From: Mucilaginibacter flavus
GTDB taxonomy: Bacteria; Bacteroidota; Bacteroidia; Sphingobacteriales; Sphingobacteriaceae
DNA length: 64,000 bases
Assembly: GCF_030409315.1 (NCBI RefSeq)
Contig: NZ_JAUFPS010000095.1
Span: forward strand, 1-64,000
Direction of reading: 5' to 3'
The notes below the pieces were generated by a model. That model worked only from the letters and a program-made list of their open reading frames with translations, did no database searches and had not been told where the DNA came from. The position numbers and the translations under genes are program-made. Below are positions 7,932 through 15,893 of the stretch, piece after piece (positions within the stretch are counted from its first letter, which is position 1; each line of letters starts with the position of its first letter).

Positions 7932-10922
7932 TTAAAGGGTGATCTGAATGCCAAGCGTAATCGTTCGCATTGGCTGAACATTTGCTGAAGCGCCACTCTC
8001 CGGGTCATATAATGCCGCGTTTCTATCCCAAATGGTCAGCAGATTCTCCGCCTGAGCATAAATACGAAGTGCTGTCAGCTTATTATTTTTTAACCAATCG
8101 GTTGGAAAAGTGTAGGATAAGGATACATTCTTCAAGCGGAAATAATTGGCTTTAAAAAAATTAGCAGACGACAGGGTATAATAAAAATCATTAAAACTTG
8201 TCGTTGCTTTGGGGACATTGGTTACATTTCCGGCAGCTTGCCAGCGGCTTAATGCGAGAGCAAAATCGTTTGAAAGAGATCCGGGTGGCAAAATTCCACC
8301 AGCTAACGAGTGTTTAGCGAATTGACCAGAAAAATCTAATTGGAAATTTTTATAGGTAAATGCGTTACTTATTCCTCCATAAAGACTTGGATTATTATCT
8401 CCAATTGTCTTATAGAAATTGTCAAAAGAAGGATTTGAGCTTGTTCCGCCGCCGGTAAGCTGATAAAGAGAAACGCCGGTTTGTGGATCAGCTCCGGCGT
8501 ATTTAAATCCATAAGCCCTGGAAATGCTTTCTCCTACGATATAGATATTTGCATACCCCGAATTCGCTAGCCCGGGAAAATTTACCAACCTATTTTTGGT
8601 AGTAGTAATATTAAAATTTGTTGACCACCTGAAATGCTGACCGACAATATTTTTAGTCAATAACTGAATCTCCCAACCCGTATTTTTTATTACTGCAGGT
8701 ATATTCGCTTCGTAGCTATTGAAACCTGTAAGGTATGGCAATGCATAGTTAACCAGTTGATTACCGCTTCTATTCTCAAAATAATCGGTCGTTAATAGTA
8801 TCCTATCTTTTAATAAACCTATCTCTAGACCCGCATCCAGTTTTTTATTTGATTCCCACCGAAAATTGGCGTTTGCGATTTTGGTCGGTGCCAGTCCGTT
8901 TACATTTTGATAAACATTATTCGAGGATTGATAAGTGGAAAGATATTGGTAGTCACTGATCTGGTCATTCCCTGTTATGCCAAAGCTTCCCCGCAACTTG
9001 CCATAGCTTAACCAATTTAAATTATTCTTAATAAAATGCTCATTACTAAATAGCCAGCCAATACCGACAGCGCCAAAATTTCCAAACTGATTACCCGGAC
9101 CGAACCTTGATGAACCGTCTCTCCGCACACTTGCATTAATAATATATCGGTCATCAAAGTTGTAGGTGATCCTTCCGAATACCGACACGTATTTATAGTC
9201 AATATCAGCATTGGATGGGTGCAATGTAGCAGCCGAAGCTAAATTTTCAAGGAGGCTTTCACTATTGAAATTTGTTGCAAAAATTGTTTCACTTTTTGTT
9301 TGTGTCTCCTGCCAGGTTCCTCCAAACAGCAAATCAAATTTTGATTTATTCATCTGAAGGTTATAGACTAGTTGCGGTTCCAGTAAGAATGATTTATTAC
9401 TATTGCTGCCGAATATCGTATAACTCACAGGCTGATATTGCGGGTCTACAGCGGCCTTTGGATTGACCATCACTTGCTTCATAGAAAGGTTGTTCAATCC
9501 AGTGCTTAATTTGATCTGGAGTCCCGGAAGTATTTTGTAACCGATTAGCGCATTGGTAATAATATTTTCAGTTTCAATATGGGATGTGTTTTTTACAGAA
9601 GCCAAAGGATTGTTTCCGTTTAAAAAATTGAGCGTTCCATCCGGATTGTAGATAGGGAAATCGGGGGGCAATAAAATATCACTGGATAAGGCAATCGCCG
9701 GATTTACCAAGTTGTTATTGTCTTGTGTATAGGAGGTAGACATGGAAATATTGAACTTACCATCCTGAGAAGTATGTTGTAAAGACATATGCACACCTCC
9801 TCGCTGGTATTGATTAGTCCCTGGCAATACACTGGACTCCGTTCTGTAATTGGCACCAATATCAAAATTAGACTGTGCATCGCCGCCTGAGATACTCGTC
9901 TGCACATTTGTTATATGCCCTGTACCCCCAAGAATATATTTTGCCCAATCGGTTGATTTCTGGGTATCCCAAATCGTAAGATCTGGGGCATATGATGGAG
10001 ACAATGGGTTTGAAGAAGGTATTAAGCCATCATTTATGAAGGCTTCCTTCCTAATTGCCAGGTAATCTGTCAAATTCAATAATTTCGGAAAATTTGCGAC
10101 TTTAGCTACCCCTTCATATAAGTTGAAATCTGTTTTGATTTTGCCATTAGCCCCTTTTTTTGTAGTGATCAATACGACACCATTAGCGCCCCGGCTGCCG
10201 TAAATTGCCGTCGCATCGGCATCCTTTAAAATCGATATACTTTCAATATCGCCCGGATTTATAGAATTTAATGGGCTGATAGCGCCATTGATACCAGAGC
10301 CAAGAGCAGAGTTGGCGACCAATGAAGAGGATAAATATGGTACGCCATCAATGATATAAAGTGGATTCGTGCCAGCGGTCAGTGATCCTGGTCCCCTTAT
10401 CTGAATAGCAATATCACCTCCGGGCAATCCATTATTTGTCTGAACGTAAACGCCGGGAGCTTTACCTGAAAGGGCAGATAGGACATTCGTTACGGGCTGT
10501 TGCTCAATATCCTTGGACGTAATCGTGGAAACGCTTCCTGTGTTCAGTCGTTTAGTCGTTGTCCCGTACCCTATGATCTGGACTTCATTTAACGATCCGG
10601 TCTCCGCCTTTAAGTGAATGGTCAAGGGCAACGGGATAGTGCCATTTATTGGAAGTTTAGTAGTTTGATAGCCGATAAAACTGACAATCAACGTATCTGT
10701 CGTGTTTTCTGCGATGTTTAAAATAAATTTACCATCAACGCCGGTAAGGCTAACGGTGTTCGAGGAATGTATTTTAATTGTAGCCATGGGTAACGGCTTT
10801 TCTAACTCGTCAACGACTATCCCGTTGATTATGGAACTGTATCCTGCTGTTGGCGTTTGTGCCGTTACGACAAAAATTGGGCAAAGCAAAGCCAGGACAC
10901 TATACAGTATCTTTTTTTTCAT
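7932..10922 (-). CDS. SusC/RagA-family TonB-linked outer-membrane transporter
   Basis: A 996-residue protein: signal peptide (about 1-21, ending VTAQ), carboxypeptidase-regulatory-like beta domain (about 30-115), plug domain (about 125-250, with 'SILKDADATAIYGSRGANGVVLITTKKG', diagnostic of SusC/RagA) and a C-terminal 22-strand-type barrel ending in TITLGIQITL. It imports a SusD-captured substrate with TonB energy. First gene of the operon with SusD and TlpA. Its length is at the short end for SusC but domain order is complete. No sigma/anti-sigma pair is encoded next to it, so control is probably by a distant regulator or the upstream region that holds a long inverted repeat. Confidence 0.96.
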   Translation of the reverse strand: MKKKILYSVLALLCPIFVVTAQTPTAGYSSIINGIVVDELEKPLPMATIKIHSSNTVSLTGVDGKFILNIAENTTDTLIVSFIGYQTTKLPINGTIPLPLTIHLKAETGSLNEVQIIGYGTTTKRLNTGSVSTITSKDIEQQPVTNVLSALSGKAPGVYVQTNNGLPGGDIAIQIRGPGSLTAGTNPLYIIDGVPYLSSSLVANSALGSGINGAISPLNSINPGDIESISILKDADATAIYGSRGANGVVLITTKKGANGKIKTDFNLYEGVAKVANFPKLLNLTDYLAIRKEAFINDGLIPSSNPLSPSYAPDLTIWDTQKSTDWAKYILGGTGHITNVQTSISGGDAQSNFDIGANYRTESSVLPGTNQYQRGGVHMSLQHTSQDGKFNISMSTSYTQDNNNLVNPAIALSSDILLPPDFPIYNPDGTLNFLNGNNPLASVKNTSHIETENIITNALIGYKILPGLQIKLSTGLNNLSMKQVMVNPKAAVDPQYQPVSYTIFGSNSNKSFLLEPQLVYNLQMNKSKFDLLFGGTWQETQTKSETIFATNFNSESLLENLASAATLHPSNADIDYKYVSVFGRITYNFDDRYIINASVRRDGSSRFGPGNQFGNFGAVGIGWLFSNEHFIKNNLNWLSYGKLRGSFGITGNDQISDYQYLSTYQSSNNVYQNVNGLAPTKIANANFRWESNKKLDAGLEIGLLKDRILLTTDYFENRSGNQLVNYALPYLTGFNSYEANIPAVIKNTGWEIQLLTKNIVGQHFRWSTNFNITTTKNRLVNFPGLANSGYANIYIVGESISRAYGFKYAGADPQTGVSLYQLTGGGTSSNPSFDNFYKTIGDNNPSLYGGISNAFTYKNFQLDFSGQFAKHSLAGGILPPGSLSNDFALALSRWQAAGNVTNVPKATTSFNDFYYTLSSANFFKANYFRLKNVSLSYTFPTDWLKNNKLTALRIYAQAENLLTIWDRNAALYDPESGASANVQPMRTITLGIQITL

Positions 10923-10962
10923 GAATGAATGGATTAAATGTTAGTGAAAAAAACTCACGTCG

Positions 10963-11014
10963 AATAATGGCGTCCGAAAAGTTTAACTATTAACTGATCC
11001 CGGACGCCATTATT
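10963..11014. repeat. long inverted repeat between small gene and susC-like gene
   Basis: Perfect 14-bp arms AATAATGGCGTCCG (10963-10976) and CGGACGCCATTATT (11001-11014) enclose a 24-base loop. It lies downstream of the gene 11061-11342 and 41 bases upstream of the SusC start, both on the minus strand. It could terminate the upstream transcript (a T run follows about 15-20 bases further on) or fold in a leader of the SusC mRNA. The wide loop is unusual for a plain terminator. Confidence 0.6.
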
Positions 11015-11060
11015 CCAAAGTCATTCAGGAGGACAAATGACTACCAGCCAAATTTTTGAT

Positions 11061-11342
11061 TTACTTGCTCTCATCTGATTTTTTAATTTGAGTTTCAGAT
11101 AGGGTTTTAAGCAATTCGGCATGATGATAAATTTTCCCGATTAAATCGGGCAGGGAAGACAAGTTAGATTTCCCATGATCCTGAATTTTTTGCAGATCTA
11201 ATCCTTTTTCCAAAAGAGCTTTGGTAAACCAATCATCTAATTCCTGCTGGAATTGCTCAAAAGGAACCTGGTAAAACCGTTCCATAATTTCGGTCATTGA
11301 ACCGAAATCAAGCTGTTTTTTCTTTGGCTGTGATTTTTCCAT
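11061..11342 (-). CDS. small hypothetical protein
   Basis: A 93-residue, charged, helical protein with no signal peptide or membrane segment (MEKSQPKKKQLDFGSMTEIM...). It contains 'YQVPFEQFQQELDDWFTKALLEKGL' and ends in a Lys/Ser-rich tail. I do not recognise a family. The start codon lies about 30 bases after the 3' end of the structured RNA at 11372-11549 on the same strand, so the two may share a transcript, or the RNA may act as a leader for this gene. Confidence 0.6.
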   Translation of the reverse strand: MEKSQPKKKQLDFGSMTEIMERFYQVPFEQFQQELDDWFTKALLEKGLDLQKIQDHGKSNLSSLPDLIGKIYHHAELLKTLSETQIKKSDESK

Positions 11343-11371
11343 TTTTAATGCTTTTAAGAGCCATTAATATG

Positions 11372-11549
11372 GAGTCTGCTCGGAAGGATTTGCACTATAA
11401 TACTACAGGCATGGGTCCCAACTTATTGTTCCCGGTGGGTTGACACGCCCAGAGCACTAATAAGAAGGGATACCCATACCTGTAGCATGGGCATTCCAGC
11501 TTCTCATCTTGTGCTCATTTGAAAGTGTCAATTTCCGGGAGCAAGACTC
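11372..11549 (-). ncRNA. structured RNA, candidate 6S-type RNA
   Basis: Read on the minus strand this ~178-base stretch folds into a long, bulged closing helix: GAGTC-t-TGCTC-cc-GGAA-ATT-ga-CACT at the 5' end pairs with AGTG-ca-AAT-cc-TTCC-GAGCA-GACTC at the 3' end. Inside is a long hairpin (GAGCAC, TGAGAAG and GCCCAT arms pairing with ATGGGT, CTTCTTA and GTGCTC) and a second region around 11405-11450. An alternative pairing CTACAGGTATGGGT / ACCCATGCCTGTAG also exists. Non-Watson-Crick positions are G-U pairs only when read on the minus strand, which fixes the strand. Size and the long bulged closing helix resemble 6S RNA; the Bacteroidota 6S-Flavo family is the first candidate. No protein frame explains it. 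Confidence 0.62.
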
Positions 11550-11581
11550 AAAGCGAATGCTTCAGTATTTTTGAAGATTCG

Positions 11582-11589
11582 CAAATTTA
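11582..11589 (-). promoter_or_regulatory. -7 box for the structured RNA (TAAATTTG)
   Basis: On the minus strand TAAATTTG matches TAnnTTTG exactly and sits 33 bases before the 5' arm of the closing helix of the structured RNA. A start a few bases downstream would give an RNA of about 200 bases. An extra hairpin (GCGAAT...ATTCGC, 11551-11580) lies between box and helix. No -33 TTTG was found at the usual spacing. Confidence 0.45.
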
Positions 11590-11635
11590 ATATTTACGCT
11601 CTGATTTACTTTATTTCAATCAAATATAAGTAAAA

Positions 11636-11657
11636 ATTACGTCGCACAAGACGTAAT
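11636..11657. promoter_or_regulatory. dyad operator upstream of XRE regulator
   Basis: A perfect inverted repeat ATTACGTC-GCACAA-GACGTAAT (8-bp arms, 6-base spacer) ends 31 bases before the ATG of the XRE-type regulator. Size and position suit an autoregulatory operator for a dimeric helix-turn-helix protein; this is an inference from symmetry and position. Confidence 0.55.
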
Positions 11658-11688
11658 ATATTAAATTTTATCGTCCTCTATTTGGTTT

Positions 11689-11970
11689 ATGGCAAAACCA
11701 TACCGTAATCAGGAATTTATAGATCAGATTGTAAAAAAAATCGCTGAAATAAGAGACGGTAAAGGAATTGTACAAGAAGATATTGTAGATAGAACTGGTT
11801 TTACACAGAAGCAAGTTTGGACTTTACTTAACGGAAAAAGTAATCCCACAATATCAAGTTTAGAAGCCATCTGTAAGGCTTTAGAGATACATCCAAGGGA
11901 CCTTTTAGATTTTGATTTCGAAATCCCCAAAAATCCTCCACTTCGCAAAGACAGAAAAAGTAAAAGCTAA
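11689..11970 (+). CDS. XRE-family helix-turn-helix regulator
   Basis: A 93-residue protein that is almost entirely a Cro/C1-type helix-turn-helix: 'IVQEDIVDRTGFTQKQVWTLLNGKSNPTISSLEAICKALEIHPRDLLDF' (about residues 28-78) shows the usual five-helix pattern with the recognition helix around 'TQKQVWTLLNG'. The tail is Lys/Arg/Pro-rich. No toxin gene is next to it: downstream is a convergent TetR gene whose stop codon overlaps its own end by 4 bases, and upstream is the structured RNA. A stand-alone regulator is therefore more likely than an antitoxin. The dyad at 11636-11657 is its likely operator. Confidence 0.85.
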   Translation: MAKPYRNQEFIDQIVKKIAEIRDGKGIVQEDIVDRTGFTQKQVWTLLNGKSNPTISSLEAICKALEIHPRDLLDFDFEIPKNPPLRKDRKSKS

Positions 11971-12593
11971 CTCATTTTTTTCAACTCCGCTGCATTAAAT
12001 GCCCACGAAACAATCTGAGCTATTGCTTTAAGAATTTCTTCTTTACCCTCTTTTGTGGTAATGTTCATTCCTGTGAAGTTTTCTCCATTATAAATTGTAT
12101 GTAGAATGGTATAATAGATCCCTCCGACTAACAGTGCAGCTACTGCCCGAAAATTAACATTTCCACCTTCGAAATGCAGGTCGGTTAATTCTAAAAACTG
12201 TTGCCCCATTGATTCTCTTGTATTGTGTATGCTCCTCATCAACGGACTATTCATTGAAAGTTCCCATAGTATGAGTCGCTGCATCTCTTTTTGAGATTCA
12301 AAGAATTTAAATTGATTTTGAAGAATTGCAATGATCAGTTTACCGCTATCAGCAAACTGTTCATCACCTATCATTTTTTTCATTTGATCTGCAAAGACCA
12401 TCCAATAATCATTTTCTACGACATAGGCCTCTATCAAATAATTAAGATTGCCAAAATATCGATATATCAATTTTCTATCAACTTGAGCGACTTTCGCTAT
12501 TCTACTGATACTTAAACTCGAAAAACCATTTTTGTTGATTATCTCCCCCACAGCAAGAATCAATTTTCTCTTAGTCAATTCTCTATCCTTCAT
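11967..12593 (-). CDS. TetR-family transcriptional repressor
   Basis: A 208-residue protein with an N-terminal TetR helix-turn-helix (about residues 8-55: 'KLILAVGEIINKNGFSSLSISRIAKVAQVDRKLIYRYFGNLNYLIEAY') and a helical C-terminal ligand domain. It is transcribed away from the metallo-hydrolase gene at 12684. The 90-bp gap contains two copies of a TACTnnnnAGTA-like dyad, consistent with TetR control of both genes. The ligand is unknown. Confidence 0.92.
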   Translation of the reverse strand: MKDRELTKRKLILAVGEIINKNGFSSLSISRIAKVAQVDRKLIYRYFGNLNYLIEAYVVENDYWMVFADQMKKMIGDEQFADSGKLIIAILQNQFKFFESQKEMQRLILWELSMNSPLMRSIHNTRESMGQQFLELTDLHFEGGNVNFRAVAALLVGGIYYTILHTIYNGENFTGMNITTKEGKEEILKAIAQIVSWAFNAAELKKMS

Positions 12594-12597
12594 ATTA

Positions 12598-12641
12598 ATA
12601 CTATAAAGTATAAATATATTAATTAAACTACTTTATGGTAT
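12598..12641. promoter_or_regulatory. twin operator in the TetR/metallo-hydrolase gap
   Basis: TACTATAAAGTA (12599-12610) and TACTTTATGGTA (12629-12640) are near-identical dyads in opposite orientation, centres 30 bp apart, roughly three helical turns. They lie between the divergent TetR and metallo-hydrolase starts, the typical place for a TetR operator pair. The first site is directly before the TetR start codon, so binding there would autoregulate. Confidence 0.65.
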
Positions 12642-12683
12642 AATATTTGACTTAATTTGATTAATTATTCAAAAATTATTATA

Positions 12684-13379
12684 ATGGAAATTTCAGAAGG
12701 TGTTTTTCAAATTGGCCTGGGACCGGTCAACGCGTTTATTATTGAGGATAACGGTCTCATTTTAGTGGACACTGGTTTACCTGGCAAAAAAGAGCAACTT
12801 TTTAATGAAGTTCGCAGGTTGGGCTTCCATCCAAGTCATATAAAAAGTATAATAATCACACACCTTCATACGGATCATACTGGTAATGCGTCGGAAATTA
12901 AAAACCAATTAGACATACCTATCTTTGCTCACGTAGCTGACGCGGAGTTAATTGAAAGAGGAATCAGCGCGCGTGCTACAAATTTGACTCCTGGCTTTAT
13001 TAATTGGATGATATATCATTTGGTTATAAAGAAAAATCCCCAAATTATTGAACCGGTTGTTGTCGATGAAAAATTAATTGATAATGACCTGCTTCCCTTT
13101 GCCGGAGGTATCAGAATCATTCATAGTCCGGGTCATAGCGCGGGACATATTGCTTTACTGTTAGAAAATAGAGGGATATTGATCGGTGGGGATATTTGTT
13201 CAAATGTTTTTAATAAATTAGACTATACCCCATTGTATGAGGATATAGAAACTGGTCGCCAGAGCATCTTAAAAGCAGCTTCATTTTCTTTTGATAAGGC
13301 CGTATTCGGACATGGTTCACCGCTTACAAAAAATGCTAACAAAGCATTACTTGAACGTTTTAAAGAAAAGGAGTATTAA
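12684..13379 (+). CDS. metallo-beta-lactamase-fold hydrolase
   Basis: A ~231-residue MBL-fold enzyme. The zinc-binding motif THLHTDHTGN (HxHxDH, about residues 59-68) is present, as are 'IHSPGHSAGHIALLLENRGILIGGD' (His and Asp ligands, about 145-170) and a late 'VFGHGSP' histidine. Such proteins hydrolyse thioesters, lactones or similar; the substrate cannot be told. ATG 12684 is chosen over an upstream TTG (12657) because MEISEGVFQIGLG is the usual start of this family. Divergent from and probably controlled by the TetR gene. It ends within a terminator stem. Confidence 0.9.
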   Translation: MEISEGVFQIGLGPVNAFIIEDNGLILVDTGLPGKKEQLFNEVRRLGFHPSHIKSIIITHLHTDHTGNASEIKNQLDIPIFAHVADAELIERGISARATNLTPGFINWMIYHLVIKKNPQIIEPVVVDEKLIDNDLLPFAGGIRIIHSPGHSAGHIALLLENRGILIGGDICSNVFNKLDYTPLYEDIETGRQSILKAASFSFDKAVFGHGSPLTKNANKALLERFKEKEY

Positions 13380-13400
13380 CCATTTGTGTTAATACTCCTT
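13368..13400. terminator. bidirectional terminator-like hairpin
   Basis: A perfect 13-bp inverted repeat AAGGAGTATTAAC / GTTAATACTCCTT with loop CATTTGT. The left arm includes the stop codon of the metallo-hydrolase gene. The convergent desaturase gene ends 10 bases beyond. There is no long T run on the plus strand. Confidence 0.75.
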
Positions 13401-13409
13401 GAAAAGTAT

Positions 13410-14435
13410 TTAACCAGTTTTGTGCGGAACAATGAACCGATTTTCGAATTCTTTTTTATGATCTTTATAACTGCTGACAGCACCTAATAAGTACATCATT
13501 TTAATATAATACCAAGCCAAATCTACCTGATATTTTTTAAAACCGCTCCGTGCACTTTTAGGAAACAAGTGGTGATTGTTATGCCATTCACCGGCTACAA
13601 AACCCGGCCAAAGTTGGTTGATGGATTTATCTTTCCGATTGAAATCAATTCCCGGCCTATGGCTGATCTTGCCTTTCCCATGTCCATCATAATTAAAAGT
13701 TCTTACTCCTAAAGCCCAAAAACCGGCCGCACCAAACATACAGCAAGCTAATGCATGGCCACCTAAAAAATAAAATATCAGGTACCAGAAAGACCAGTTT
13801 AAAGCCCATGCTGTACAGGAGCGTAGAGGATTGGCAAACGACCCCCAGTATTTGTATTGCTTGTAATTGTTGCCTTTTAATCCAACATGTTTCATGAGCT
13901 TGACCACCCTGTTATAATCAGATTCCGATAGATCTTTGGCAATTGGCTGGTGATTGACATCTGCTAAGAAACAGTAGAAAAACCCTGCTTCCGCATTATA
14001 CGGATCTCCTGGCTGATCTGACTTCGCATGATGAACGTGATGTGAGATCACATATATTTCCTCCGGGATGACGCTTACAGTAAGATTTTGAGTGACAAAC
14101 CGCCAAAAGCCGTTACGAAACTTATATGCGCCGTGTGTACAATACCTGTGATGCCAAATTGTCCCATGAGTTCCCATCATAATCATGCTGTAAAAGAAAG
14201 CTGCAAAAAAGGTCCACCATGTTAAAAAGTGAAATAGGAAAATCAAAAAAAAAGGGATCAAACAGCATAGCTTCAGCCAGCTAAAAAATGGCAGCCAGTT
14301 CTTTACCGACCTGAAAATATTCAAACGGGTGAAAAACTCTCTAAAGATTTCTCTATTTGAGGGTTTTACCAGCTTACCACTATCATCTTTCCACCCATAT
14401 ACAGGGGGTTGCAAAACATAATCTAAAAAATGCAT
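13410..14435 (-). CDS. membrane fatty acid / acyl-CoA desaturase
   Basis: A 341-residue integral-membrane di-iron desaturase. The three histidine boxes are visible: HRYCTH (about residue 95), HHVHH (about 130) and EWHNNHH (about 277). Hydrophobic segments lie around 45-85 and 205-235. Family knowledge: these enzymes insert a cis double bond into acyl chains using O2 and an electron donor. It is the last gene of a minus-strand run, 110 bp after the TolC gene, so it may be transcribed with the efflux genes or on its own. The double-bond position (delta-9 is commonest) is not decidable here. Confidence 0.9.
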   Translation of the reverse strand: MHFLDYVLQPPVYGWKDDSGKLVKPSNREIFREFFTRLNIFRSVKNWLPFFSWLKLCCLIPFFLIFLFHFLTWWTFFAAFFYSMIMMGTHGTIWHHRYCTHGAYKFRNGFWRFVTQNLTVSVIPEEIYVISHHVHHAKSDQPGDPYNAEAGFFYCFLADVNHQPIAKDLSESDYNRVVKLMKHVGLKGNNYKQYKYWGSFANPLRSCTAWALNWSFWYLIFYFLGGHALACCMFGAAGFWALGVRTFNYDGHGKGKISHRPGIDFNRKDKSINQLWPGFVAGEWHNNHHLFPKSARSGFKKYQVDLAWYYIKMMYLLGAVSSYKDHKKEFENRFIVPHKTG

Positions 14436-14545
14436 AATAAAAATTTAGGTAGTTGTTTTTCTATATTTTCAATTAAAGCGATATATGTTTTTTGAAGTTT
14501 AACCTGATAATCCTGTTCCAGTGATTCACTTTCGAATCACCTTAA

Positions 14546-15877
14546 CTACAGCTGTCCCAAAGCCTTTTTATAATGTACAACATCAATCAAATAAGTGTAG
14601 ATTGCATTTAAATAATTGGTCTGTGTCTGCTGTAAGGTGTAGTAGGTAGCTGCTAAATCTGTACCTCTGATAGTCCCTTTATTAAAACGGCCGCTATCCA
14701 CCTTATAAAGTTCAGATGCCAGTTTCAGATTATTTTTTTGGTTCAGCAGATCCTGCTGATCATTAATCAATGCACTTTTGGCGGCGGATACATCCTGGTT
14801 ATAGTCTTTTTTCAATTTTTCCGAAGTCAATTGAGCAGATTCAAGTTGCAAACGGTAACCGGCTTTCGACCGTTGTTTAAGTAAACCGTCAAATAATGGT
14901 ATGCTTGCTTTGATCCCTATATAATTATAAGGGTACCAAGTATTACTGTTAAATGGTGAAAAATTATTATTCAGGTTTTGAGCCGTATAATTGCCGTAAA
15001 AACTAACGACAGGTATATATTCCTTAGTCTGTTTCAAAATTTGCTGGCGATAGATTTGCTCCTGAACTGACTGCATTTTAAGTTCAACCCTATTCAATTG
15101 AAATTCTTTATCGATTACATCATAATACTTGTTGTAAAGCGATGATAGGTCATCAGACAATATGATATATTTTGGAGAATCTGTGCCTATCCGATAGGAA
15201 AGGTCAGTTAAGGCGAGTTTGTAAGTATTGACATCTTTGACGTAGGTAGATCGGGCGTTTTCAAAATCAATTCTACTTTTATCCAACTCATAAACTGTGA
15301 TCGCCCCTTTCTCCAACTGTGCCTGTCCAACACTATAGACAGCGCTTGTGTTATCCATATTAACCTTTGACAAATCCACCTTTTCCTTTGCGATCAAGCC
15401 ATTAAAATAACTAACTGTAACTTCTTCTTTAATATCCTCCTGCGTTTTTAAGACATTAAGTCCGTCATATTCCGCCTGTATTTTAGCAATCTGTTTATCA
15501 CTTTGATCCGCAGGAGTATATATTGGAATAACCAGATTGATAGCTGCTACAGTATTGTAATTCGTCCCGAATTTGACTTTCTTGTCTGGTGTACCAGCCT
15601 GTCCGAATACGGTGCCTGGCAAGATATTCGTTTGCAGCTGACTATTGTATCGTAGATCCAGGTCTGACGTTAACTGAGGTAATAATTTCGAATTGGCCTT
15701 GCTAACCTCATTGAAGGAGTTAGCTGCATTTACTTGTTGAATTTTTATTTCTACACGATATCTGATTGCATTTTCAATTGCAGATTGTAAGGACATCCGG
15801 GTGCTATCCTGTGCTTTACTTTGCTGAAAGGCAAAGGCGATCAAAATACATATGGTAAAGAAAATCCTTTTATTCAT
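14546..15877 (-). CDS. TolC-family outer-membrane efflux protein
   Basis: About 443 residues with a signal peptide (MNKRIFFTICILIAFAFQQSKAQ) and two outer-membrane-efflux repeats rich in long helices (e.g. 'SLQSAIENAIRYRVEIKIQQVNAANS' near the mature N-terminus and 'LESAQLTSEKLKKDYNQDVSAAKSALINDQ' in the second repeat). The start at 15877 is preferred to an upstream in-frame Met at 15913, which would overlap the permease gene and precede the signal peptide with 12 extra residues. It forms the outer-membrane duct for the ABC/HlyD system encoded immediately upstream. Confidence 0.92.
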   Translation of the reverse strand: MNKRIFFTICILIAFAFQQSKAQDSTRMSLQSAIENAIRYRVEIKIQQVNAANSFNEVSKANSKLLPQLTSDLDLRYNSQLQTNILPGTVFGQAGTPDKKVKFGTNYNTVAAINLVIPIYTPADQSDKQIAKIQAEYDGLNVLKTQEDIKEEVTVSYFNGLIAKEKVDLSKVNMDNTSAVYSVGQAQLEKGAITVYELDKSRIDFENARSTYVKDVNTYKLALTDLSYRIGTDSPKYIILSDDLSSLYNKYYDVIDKEFQLNRVELKMQSVQEQIYRQQILKQTKEYIPVVSFYGNYTAQNLNNNFSPFNSNTWYPYNYIGIKASIPLFDGLLKQRSKAGYRLQLESAQLTSEKLKKDYNQDVSAAKSALINDQQDLLNQKNNLKLASELYKVDSGRFNKGTIRGTDLAATYYTLQQTQTNYLNAIYTYLIDVVHYKKALGQL

Positions 15878-15893
15878 TTTGTTCAATTTGAAA

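Noticed and set aside
6553-10922. SusC/SusD pair as a polysaccharide utilisation locus
   Set aside because: No glycoside hydrolase, polysaccharide lyase, sulfatase or hybrid two-component sensor is encoded around it.
11689-11970. XRE gene as antitoxin of a toxin-antitoxin pair
   Set aside because: No small toxin gene is adjacent on the same strand; the neighbours are a convergent TetR gene and a structured RNA.
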